A DNA stretch of 30,000 bases from Anaeromyces robustus (taxonomy: Eukaryota > Neocallimastigomycota > Neocallimastigomycetes > Neocallimastigales > Neocallimastigaceae), in the NCBI GenBank assembly GCA_002104895.1, contig MCFG01000002.1:397501-427500 (forward strand), written 5' to 3'. A program made the translations under genes and the position numbers. Positions 12,292-21,540 of the stretch are shown in pieces; the first letter of the stretch is position 1; every line of letters begins with the position of its first letter. The notes beneath the pieces were generated by a model. The model was given only the letters and a program-made list of their open reading frames with translations. It made no database searches and was not told where the DNA came from.

Positions 12292-12793
12292 TTAAAATAA
12301 AAAAATTATAAAAATTATATAAAAAAAAAAAAGGAAAGAAAGAAAGAAAGGGAAAAGAGTTAATAATATATGACATAATTATTTGCTATTATTTTATTAT
12401 TATATAAATTTTATAAATACACTTTTACGTTGCTAATATACTTTATATTTTTATTATTTATTTTTTCCTTAATATGTTTACATTTTAAATATTTTAAAAT
12501 TTTTATTGTCATATATTTTTTGTGAATACAACTTAACTTTATTAATTAATGTATTGCTTTCTTATAAAAATCAAAAAATATTAATAATTTTATTTTTAAT
12601 TTTTTTCTTAAAATTTTTTATTTCTTTATTTTTATATTTTTTTTTAATCATATTTACTTCATCCTTCATTTTAAAAAGAGAAAACCGTCCATCAGGAAGT
12701 AGTGATCGTAGAAGACAAATGGAAATGACTAGACATCAAAATAGTTCAAACCAATTACGTTATCAAAATCAAGGTTATCGTTTAAATAATTAA
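9654..12793 (+). CDS. Casein kinase 1, delta/epsilon (HRR25/Hhp1) type, 7 or 8 exons
   Basis: A Ser/Thr protein kinase. Exons: 9654-9768, 10127-10237, 10370-10518, 10694-10751, 10924-11094, 11242-11401, 11518-11715 and, predicted, 12679-12793, giving 358 residues. All kinase elements are intact: glycine loop IGGGSFG (28-34), Lys51, HRDIKP (139-144), DFG (162-164), and the CK1 blocks [30 protein letters not shown] and [12 protein letters not shown]. The domain ends with [12 protein letters not shown], as in CK1 delta/epsilon. Reading straight on after 11715 gives TAA at 11717-11719 and a 321-residue protein. That TAA overlaps a GTAATT donor. The phase matches a downstream exon, which adds a basic, Gln/Asn-rich tail (322-358, SSDRRRQME...) after a pyrimidine tract. 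I prefer the spliced form because the downstream exon has no other parent. No membrane anchor or C-terminal Cys pair is seen, unlike yeast Yck proteins. Confidence 0.9.
11716..12678 (+). other. Putative long last intron of casein kinase 1, or 3' UTR if retained
   Basis: At 963 nt this is the longest intron proposed in the window; the other seven-gene introns are 79-372 nt. It starts GTAATT, whose TAA is the alternative stop. It ends in a T-rich stretch and AAAAAG. It contains an A-rich block with G interruptions (about 12232-12290), whose complement makes a meaningless poly-Phe frame on the minus strand. No other coding content is visible. Confidence 0.5.
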
Positions 12794-12814
12794 AAATATA
12801 TATGTAAGTTAATT

Positions 12815-12845
<31 letters not shown>

Positions 12846-13036
12846 TTTTATAATTATTAAATAATCTATTTTATTTCAAATATATAAAATTTAACATATT
12901 ATCTTTTTTTTTTATAATAATATAAATTTTCATATTATTTAAAATTTTTCATAAATAAAGTTATAACTAATTAAATAATTTATAATGAGATTGAAAAGCT
13001 TTAAAAATTTTTAAAATAATAAATTAACTTTTATAC

Positions 13037-13067
<31 letters not shown>

Positions 13068-13887
13068 AAAAGTATCAAAATTAAAAAAAAAAATTAATAA
13101 TAATAAAAACTTTTAACAACATCAATAATTAATAAAAAACACAATAAATCAAACAAATCAATTAAAATAAATTAAAAATAAAATAAAATATATAAATATA
13201 TAAAAAAAAAAAATTAAATAATAAATATGTAAAATATAACAATTGAAATAACAACAATATAACAATAAGTTAAAAAAAAAAAAAAAAAATAGAATAAAAT
13301 TCCATTATATAGAATAAAAATTGGTAATAAATAATAAATAAAGTATAGAATAAAGTCATATTAATAAAAACAAAAATTATATTTTATTATACATATCTTT
13401 TAGAATTAAAAACAAATTTCAAAAGGTGAAAAATAGAAATTTTCATCAAAATGACAAATGTTTGAAGAAAAAAAAGATATTTATAAAAAGTATATATATA
13501 TTTATTTATTTTCATAAATAAATAAATAAGTAAACAAAAATTAAAAACAAAAAAATTAAAAACAAAAAAAATAAAATAAAAACAAATAAAATAAAATAGA
13601 ATAAAATAAAATAAAATAAAATAAAATAAAAATCAGTAAAAATAGATTAAAAAAATTAATACAGAAAAAAAAAGCAAAGTAACAATAAAAATAAAATAAT
13701 CTATATAAAAAGGGTAAACATTAAAGATTAAATAGTGAAATATCCTTATATAATAAAAATGAATTTTAAACAAGATAACAACAGCAATAACAAATAATAA
13801 TTAATTAAAAAAAAAAAAATCATCATTCAATTTTCAACAAAGCAACAGCAACATTAACTTTATTATTATTAATTAATCCTAAAAATC

Positions 13888-13923
<36 letters not shown>
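13888..13923. repeat. T25-A11 tract with flanking inverted arms
   Basis: A run of 25 T passes directly into 11 A. TAATCCT at 13874-13880 and AGGATTA at 13923-13929 extend the symmetry on either side, so the whole could fold into a hairpin. Confidence 0.8.
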
Positions 13924-14182
13924 GGATTATCTTTTAATCAATTAAAAAGTTTTATAATTAAATATAATAATAATTTTTAAAATAATAATATTAATCTTAT
14001 TCAGTAAAAAGTTTTATTGTTTTTTTTTTTTATTATTATTATTTAAAAATAATTAAGAAAAATAATTATATCGTGTAACATTTTTTTATATATATTATTA
14101 TTTAAAATATTTTTATCTATTCATTATATGATTATTGTATAATTAATTTTTAATTGCAAGTAAGAAAAAAAAAAAAAAACAA

Positions 14183-14207
14183 TCTTTGAAAATTGAATTT
14201 TCAAAGA
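14183..14207. repeat. 12-bp perfect inverted repeat with a 1-nt centre
   Basis: TCTTTGAAAATT, one G, then AATTTTCAAAGA. It includes C and G at mirrored positions, which makes it less likely to be a pure composition effect than the AT-only palindromes. Confidence 0.9.
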
Positions 14208-14324
14208 ATACAAATATATCTTAACATATATAACTATCATAAAATTATTTATTAATAATTAATATACATAATAAAAAAATAATAAAATAAAAACCAAAAA
14301 TAAATAATAATAATAACAAAACAA

Positions 14325-14327
<3 letters not shown>

Positions 14328-14358
<31 letters not shown>

Positions 14359-14425
14359 AAGAAAGAAAAAAAAAAAAAAAAAAAAGAAAAAGAAAAAAAG
14401 CAAAAAAAAAAAAAAAAAAAAAAAA
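14328..14425. repeat. Poly-A block with scattered G
   Basis: About 95 nt, almost all A, broken by single G and two C. On the minus strand it yields a spurious poly-Phe open frame. Confidence 0.85.
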
Positions 14426-14493
14426 GAAAAATAGAAATAATTATACAAAATAATAATAATTATTTTTTTTTTTAATAATTATAATAGTTAATA

Positions 14494-14524
<31 letters not shown>

Positions 14525-14978
14525 GAATAATAATATATGATTTTATTTCTTAATAGAGTCACGTTTATTCTTTAGACTTTTTTTTTAAAAAAAAAGTTAA
14601 ATTAATTTATTTCAGTATTTTTATAGAATTATAGCAAGAAAAAAAATAATATTTATTTTTTTTTCTTCGTAAAAAATATATTTTTTTAATTATTTAAATA
14701 AAAATTATAATAAAATTATTAATAAAAAAAAATGCATATATTTGTGATTGATTGATAGATTGATTGTTTAATGTTTGTTTGTTTGTTTGAATTTAAATGT
14801 TATATATTAAAAAATATATTTAAAAAAAAAAAAAAGAAAGAAAGAAAAGAAAGAAAAGAAATTATAATTTCTTGATAATGTATAATATGTACCGATATTT
14901 AAATGCAATATTCATTTAATAGAAAATATATATATATATACATCAATATATCAAAATAATTATAATACTAATAAGAAT

Positions 14979-15021
14979 GTGATATTCATAAAATAATATT
15001 TATTCGATTTATGAATATCAC
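14979..15021. repeat. 14-bp perfect inverted repeat, 15-nt loop
   Basis: GTGATATTCATAAA at 14979-14992 and its exact complement TTTATGAATATCAC at 15008-15021. The ATG of a doubtful 66-codon frame (15011) lies inside the right arm. The role is unknown; it could be a small mobile-element end or a hairpin. Confidence 0.9.
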
Positions 15022-15730
15022 TTTATTATCAACGAAGATATTATTAACAAAAAACCAAATATCTGAAAAAAAAAGTACTCCCAATTCTTTATATTATAAT
15101 CTTTCCATAATCTATTTACTCCTACCTTTTTATATTATCACTCTATTATTATTTAGATTAATTACTATTAAACTATTAGTTAATACTATTATAATAACTA
15201 TTTATAACTAATAATTATTTTTATATTTTTATGTTTTTTATTTTATTATTATTATTATTTATTTATATATTTATTTATATATTTATTTATTATAATTTAA
15301 TTTTTTTTTTATAATTTTTTTTTTTATTTTATTTATTAATTTTTATTATTTTATTTTATTTTATTTTTTTTATTTTTTTATTTTTTTGCCTTTTTTTTTT
15401 TTATATTATAATTTTTATTTGTTTATTTATTAATTTTTTTTCTTTTTATTTTTTAATATTTATTTTTTTTATTTCAATTATTTTTTTTTTTTTGTTATCT
15501 TTTTATCATTATTAATTTTTTATATATAAATATTGAAATATATACGTAATACATATTTTTATTAATAATTTTATTAATAATTTTATATTTATTATGCATA
15601 TATTATAAAACATAAAAAGATATTCGTTATATATATTATTAAATGTAATAGGAATGATTATTATTGTTATTGTTATTATTATTACTATTGTTAATTTTGA
15701 TTATTTATATTATTATTATTATTAATTTGT

Positions 15731-16082
15731 TTATTTTTTATCTTCCTTTTTGTCTTTTTCAAGTTTTTTAACAGCGTCTTTTATTCTTGGATCATTAGAA
15801 TCAATACCTTTTTAATATTATAAATAAAATAAAATGAAATGAAATAGGATAATAAAAAATATATATTAATATTAAATAAAAAATTAAATAATTATGCATA
15901 ATATAATATAATATATTATATTATATTATGTTATATTATATTACTATTATTATTATTATAATTCAATATTATATATACCAGGTAATGAAGTTAAAGCTGA
16001 TGCTAAATCTTGGTCATTATTACTTTCATTATTGCCATTATCGTTCTTTTATTTATAACAATTATATAAAAAAATATTAAAA

Positions 16083-16137
<55 letters not shown>

Positions 16138-18511
16138 AATAAAATAAGAAAAATAAAAATAAAATAATTAATATAAAATTTAATAATATATTATTTATAT
16201 TAAAATTTCAATTTAATATTAGATATATATACATTAGCTTCAGCCATAGATAAAGCAATAGCTTTTTGAATTTCTTCATCTTCATCTAAATCTTCCATTG
16301 GAACATCATCATCCTATTTATTTAAATTATATAATATTAATAAAATTAAAATTATATATATTAAATTATTAAATTAATATTGAAAGAATAAATATATTTG
16401 TATAAGAATTTAAAATAATAAATATTTAAAATAATAATAATTATAATAATGAATCACATACACCAGTATTCATAGACATAGCTAAAGCTTTAGCAAGCAT
16501 ATCATCTTCATCAGTTGATACTAATCCTTGGTTATTATCACTGCTAGTTGCTTCAGCCTTAGATTCTTCCATTTTCTTCTTAGCTTCTTGTTCTTGTCTC
16601 ATTTTTTCTTCTTCTAATGATATTCTTAAGGCCTAAATAAATAAAAAGAAAAATGTAAAATAATAATATAAAACAATAATAATAATAATAGTAATTATAA
16701 TTATAATTGTTAATACATATATATTAAACATTCATTTTATTGTTATTCTTTTTTTATTATTATATTAAAATTAGTAAAAAAAAACAAAAAAAAAAAAAAA
16801 ATAGATATTTACTAAGGCTAATTCTGGATCGATATTTGGATCAACACCAAATTCAAAGTCATTACTAGCTCCAGCGAATCCAGTTGGAGCAGAACCATCT
16901 TCACTAATGACAATTGGTGAAGTCATAAGAACATCACTTAAAATATGTGGGCCTGGTGGAATAGTGACTAAATGACTATTTATATTACAATTAGAGTAAA
17001 GAGGAGGATTCATAAATAATAATAATAAATAAATAAATAAATAAATAATAATAGTAATAATAATAATAATAATATAAAAATTATATTCATATTCAATTAA
17101 TTATTATTTTTTTTCATATATATATATAATTTTTTTATTAAATTTAATTATATATATTAAAAAACGATATAATAATTAATTAATAAATTAATTTATTTTT
17201 TTTTTTATTAATATATATATATATTGATTATATTTCTTTATATTACCTATTATCACTATTATTAACAGCATTTATGAAAGCTTCTAATTTTGAAGTGTTT
17301 TCTTCTTCTTCACCAAAGTTTATAAGATCAATAGCAATATTGTTCTTCTTTAATTTTTTTCCTAATTTAACTAAAGTCTTTTCATCTTCATCAACTGGAC
17401 TACCAACAAATACTATTATTCTTTGTTTTTGATTTTTATTCTGACGATGCTTTAAAGCTAACTATTAATTTTTTTTTTTTTTTAATTTATATTCATTTCC
17501 ATTTTTTCATAAAAAAAATATGATAAATTTTGTTTTACATAATATAATATAAATAATTACAAAATAATTATTTAAATAATTAAAATATTTAATATATATT
17601 ATAGTATATAATATTATAATATCATAATTTTTTCTTATCATTATATATATAAAAATATTATATAAAGAAGTGATATTAATTTATGAATATTACTTGAGCA
17701 ATTTGAACACCTGTTGTAAAATGAGCTGTTCCTGAAAGTTTAATATTATGTAAAGCTGTTAAAACTTTACCAATATCAGTAGTTAAGGTGACCATAACTT
17801 CTGGACTAATAATTAAAAGTTTTTTATTATTTATTTTAATTGATATTAATTAATTAATTAATTAATAAATTAATAATATTTTTTATATAAATATAAATAT
17901 TTAAATTTTTTAAACTTAAAATAAATATTATTTATAAAATAATGATTTACTATTTTATTTATTTACCTTTTACCAGCCATAGTCATCATACCAACTGTAT
18001 TTTCTGGGTTGGAGTGAGTTTTAGCATTAAAAAGGAAAATTGTAGCATCACTTTGAGCTTCAATTCTTGATGGTGTATAATCACCATTTCTCATCCATTC
18101 GGAATTATCCAAGCTGAACAATAAAAATCCATTTATTGATATATATATTTATTATATTTAAAATTAATGTATATAAATTAATAAATGAAATTATCGAAAT
18201 GTCGATTAAAAATAGAAATTATAAATACAGATGTTAATGTTTTAGGTTATTATATTATTATTATTATTATTATATCGAAATTTAGATATTATATTTATAA
18301 ATATATTGGTTTATTTAGTTTTAAAAATTAGATTTCATTTGCATATATAAAATATATATGATCAATTTCCTTGATTATAATTATACATAAACTTCCGTAA
18401 CATCTAATTGATGTATGTACATTTATTCCTTTTTTTTTTTATTTTTAATACTATTATTTTTACTGTTATTATTTATATAACTTACACTAAAACAGTAGCT
18501 TCTAAAACCAT
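15731..18511 (-). CDS. RPN10: 26S proteasome regulatory subunit RPN10 (PSMD4/S5a), 9 exons
   Basis: A ubiquitin receptor of the proteasome lid-base junction that delivers polyubiquitinated proteins for degradation. Exons on the minus strand: 18486-18511, 17967-18113, 17694-17805, 17247-17461, 16813-16975, 16462-16632, 16233-16313, 15979-16045, 15731-15807. Joined they give 352 residues plus TAA. The first exon is only 26 nt (MVLEATVLV). The vWA domain (about 1-190) shows [49 protein letters not shown] and [14 protein letters not shown]. Three ubiquitin-interacting motifs follow: around 218-230 (Leu219, Ala222, Ser226), 262-275 (Leu267, Ala270, Ser274) and 289-302 (Ile293, Ala296, Ser300). The C-terminus is Lys-rich. 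Yeast Rpn10 has one such motif and human two, so three is at the high end. Intron 5 cuts inside the first motif. The gene diverges from CGI121 with 1.1 kb between starts. Confidence 0.96.
15897..15930. repeat. 34-bp perfect palindrome in RPN10 intron 8
   Basis: Two 17-bp halves are exact reverse complements with no spacer, with C at the left end and G at the right. It is built from TAATA units and lies inside the 171-nt intron 15808-15978. In RNA it would leave only a minimal loop. Confidence 0.9.
16078..16140. repeat. TAAA microsatellite in RPN10 intron 7
   Basis: About fifteen tetranucleotide units within intron 7 (16046-16232). Confidence 0.9.
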
Positions 18512-19623
18512 TATTATTTATATTATCAATAATATGAATAAAAAATAAAGAAATCTATAAATAATAAGTCCATTCATTATTTGAAAATTATTATAATCAA
18601 GTTGAAATCAATTTTAGAGTATTAAAATTTAATAATGTATAGTTAATATCGTCATTTCCAGTAATGTAGACAAATTAATTAATTTATATGAATGACATAA
18701 ATGATATAATATGATATAATATAATATAATATAATAATATATTAACAAAAAAAAAATAAAAAATTAGTACTGTAATTATTTTTTTTAATATATATATAAA
18801 TAGCATAATATAATTATAATAATATGTTCTATATTCAATTTTTTTAAATTGTGTTTCTATAATTCTGTCTTATTATTTCCACTTTTTACTTATTAATAAT
18901 AGTAAAAGTTATGTTTTGATTCTTTATAATCTTTCTAATAATAAATAGTTTGTAGTAGTAATAAAATAATGAATATTTAATTATTTTTTCTTTTTTTATT
19001 TTATTCTATTTTATTTTTATTTTTATTTTTTCACATTATAATATACTTTATTGGCTCATTAATATTATTAAAATGTAATTTTAGAATAATATGATCAATT
19101 CAACTTTATATTTTATTAATAAATATTTTATTAAAGAAAATCTTTGTATAATAAATAAGACGAAAAAACCAATGTAATCTGTTTAAATATACTTTACTTT
19201 TTTTTTTATCTTCTTTTTTATTTTTAATTACAATATAATCAAATGAATTTAATAAAAAAAAGATAAATAATAAAAAATTTTCAATTAAAATATAAAATTA
19301 AAAAAATATATATATATATCTTTTATATAACAATAATTAGTAACTAATATTATGAATAATAATTTTAATTAAAATTAAAATAAAATTAATTATATTTTAC
19401 ATAGTATATTATATATTAAAAAAATAAAATTAATTGTTAATTATTTTATATATGAATATATATTTATTTATTATCTTTATTTTGTTTTGTTGAATAATCC
19501 ATATTACATTATTTATAATACATACATTAATGTATTATAATACAAAATAGTTGTATAACAAAAAAAAAAATTTTTTTTTTTTTTTGATTTAAATATTTCA
19601 ATTATATATTATATAATATAAAA
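18512..19623. other. Divergent promoter region shared by RPN10 and CGI121
   Basis: The 1.1 kb between the two start codons should hold both promoters. It contains an ATAAT-type repeat (about 18700-18735), poly-T runs, and an A10-T15 junction (about 19560-19585) about 40 bp before the CGI121 ATG. I see no recognisable proteasome-gene promoter element and no further gene. Confidence 0.6.
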
Positions 19624-20638
19624 ATGAAGCAATTTGAACTTCCAGAAATTATTAAACCTGAAGGTGTTTTTTATTTACCAAATGCATATATATCTTTATA
19701 TAATAACTTAAAAAATCAAAAAGAACTTCAAGAAATGATTATTAATAATGACGATAGAGTCCCTAATTGCGCAATTATTAATGCTCATATGGTAAAATTG
19801 AGAGAAATTCTAAATTAAATTTAAAGTAATGAATTATCAATGTTAAAAAAAAAAAAAAAAAAAGATAACATTAAAAAATAATTAATAAATAATTAATTAT
19901 ATTTATATATTTATTAAGATTATCGATATTTTTCAATTATTAGCTGCTGCTTCAAAAGCAAGTTTATTGGATAATCAAAAAAAATTAAAAACTAATAATG
20001 TTAATTCCGAAATCATTTTTTCATTATCTCCATATACTAAAGTAATTAATTAAAAAATTATAAACAATAATAATTAATTTATAAAAATTAAAATAAAATC
20101 CTAATTTAATAATAATTATTAAATTTAAAAAAATATAAGATAAATGAAGCAAATAATGTCTTTGGAATTTCAAATGATTGTGATGCTGCACTAGTTATAA
20201 TTCTTTGTGAAGATGATGCAAAAGCAATGGAGGTACAATTGTTATTGTGAATATTTTTAAAGAGAATATATATAAAAAAGATATTTTAATATTAAAATTT
20301 AAATTTTATAATATTTTTATAAAACTTAAAAAAAAAAAAAAAAGATAAATGATGAGGTAACTTCATTCATAGAAGGTAATGAAATTCAATTAAGTGAATT
20401 ATCATCATATACTGATTTAGAAAAAATTAAAAAGGTATGAAAATTAAAGATAATGAAATTATATAATTTATGAATATCTAAATTGTTTTAATTAATGATT
20501 GATAATATAAAAAAAAACATTTATATAATATTTTCACATATATAGTTTTTCAAAATTGATGAAAGCATTCAAGACGAAAAATTTGTATTAAAACAAGTAT
20601 TAGAACAAATGACATTAAAAGGTTTAAAGGCAGAATAA
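19624..20638 (+). CDS. CGI121: KEOPS/EKC complex subunit CGI121 (TPRKB), 5 exons
   Basis: A subunit of the KEOPS complex, which makes t6A at position 37 of ANN-decoding tRNAs; CGI121 binds the Bud32 kinase and helps hold tRNA. Exons: 19624-19791, 19919-20041, 20140-20232, 20345-20434, 20546-20638, all joined in phase 0, giving 188 residues (yeast 181, human 175). Visible family features are the N-terminal strand MKQFELPE, NAHM joined to IIDIFQLLAAASKA, KLKTNNVNSEIIFSLSP (about 76-92), INEANNVFGISNDCDAALVII, and a C-terminal helix with KQVLEQMTLKGLKAE. The start follows an AT-rich leader, and the ATG fits the family N-terminus. Reading through the first donor (GTAAAA) would give a spurious 64-residue protein. 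All four donors are GTAA, GTAC or GTAT types. Its 3' end converges on the W/DG-repeat gene. Confidence 0.93.
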
Positions 20639-21540
20639 AATTAAATTATACGAAGAACTACAAAATAAAATCACGAAATTATTACCATAAAACAAATTTT
20701 ATCATTAAATATTAATAATATAATAAGCATCTCTATTATCTTTCTTTTGTATTTTATTATTTAATATTCAGTTTCAACAATATCATAAACCAATATTAAA
20801 ATATTCTTAAAAATGAATTGTGTATAAACTTTACTTTAAATTTAAAAACTAAAAAATAAAATAAACTTTAAATAAAATAAATTATTATATATATATATTT
20901 ATTTTAACTATATCATATTTTAATTATATATTTCTTGTAAATATGAAAATTATTATATTTAAATATTTAAAGAATAGAACAAACTTTTATTTTAAGAAAT
21001 GATAATTTATTAAATAGTTTATTTATTCATTATATTTTGATATATATAAAATTTTTAAAATTTTCATTGACTTAAAACATAATATTGTGTATATAAGCAT
21101 ACACCAAATAAGATGCAAAGTAAAGAAATAATAATAATAATTATAAAGATAACTTAAATAAAAAAAAAAAAAATAAGGAAGAAAGTAAATAATTTATAAA
21201 ATTATTATTATTATTATTAACTTTTTTGTTCAAAACTTGTATTAAAAGATAAAAAGATAAAATAAAGAATAAAAAAAAAAAAATAGATATAAAAAATGAC
21301 ATATTTAATTTAATAATATGTTTTCTTAAAGTACAATAAAAAGATGTCAAGATATTATAGATTTATAAACAAAAATTACAATTTTTTTTTTTTTTTTTTT
21401 TTTCATATATATATATATATATTTTTTTTTTTTTAAATTAATTTTTATATAATAATTTAAATAATTAACAATTACTATTCTTTCAATTATTTTGTTCAGA
21501 TTTAATATTTTAATTTTTTTTCTCTTTTTGTTAATTTAAC
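20639..21540. other. Convergent intergenic region
   Basis: Terminal regions of CGI121 (+) and the following minus-strand gene. AT-rich with poly-A/T runs and an AT-dinucleotide tract (about 21404-21422). The 69-codon frame at 21141-21350 (-) is low-complexity Phe/Asn/Leu sequence from homopolymers and is not called as a gene. Confidence 0.6.

Larger units (their letters stand above)
12794..15730. other. Convergent intergenic region, homopolymer-rich
   Basis: The region lies between the 3' ends of casein kinase 1 and RPN10. It carries poly-A blocks (about 13037-13065 and 14328-14425), an ATAAA repeat (13590-13630), a T25-A11 tract (13888-13923), and two perfect inverted repeats listed separately. 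One 66-codon frame (15011-15211, +) has more C than its surroundings and would encode a hydrophobic peptide with one membrane-like segment near its C-terminal half. It has no recognisable similarity, and I do not call it a gene. Confidence 0.6.

Noticed and set aside
12194-12376. 60-codon minus-strand poly-Phe frame
   Set aside because: Product of an A-rich homopolymer block inside the casein kinase intron.
12506-12793. Stand-alone 95-codon gene
   Set aside because: Only the last 38 codons have coding composition, and they join in phase to casein kinase 1. The first part is translated intron pyrimidine tract.
9200-12800. Casein kinase locus as a pseudogene, because frames are interrupted
   Set aside because: All interruptions coincide with GT...AG introns and the joined frame restores every kinase motif.
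14245-14448. 67-codon minus-strand poly-Phe frame
   Set aside because: Complement of a poly-A block.
16771-17013. 80-codon minus-strand gene starting MNPPLYSN
   Set aside because: This is RPN10 exon 5 (16813-16975) with translated intron sequence on both sides.
19624-19818. Complete 64-codon gene
   Set aside because: CGI121 exon 1 reading into its intron; four further exons complete a known family.
21141-21350. 69-codon minus-strand frame
   Set aside because: Phe, Leu and Asn runs from poly-A and ATT repeats; no coding signal.
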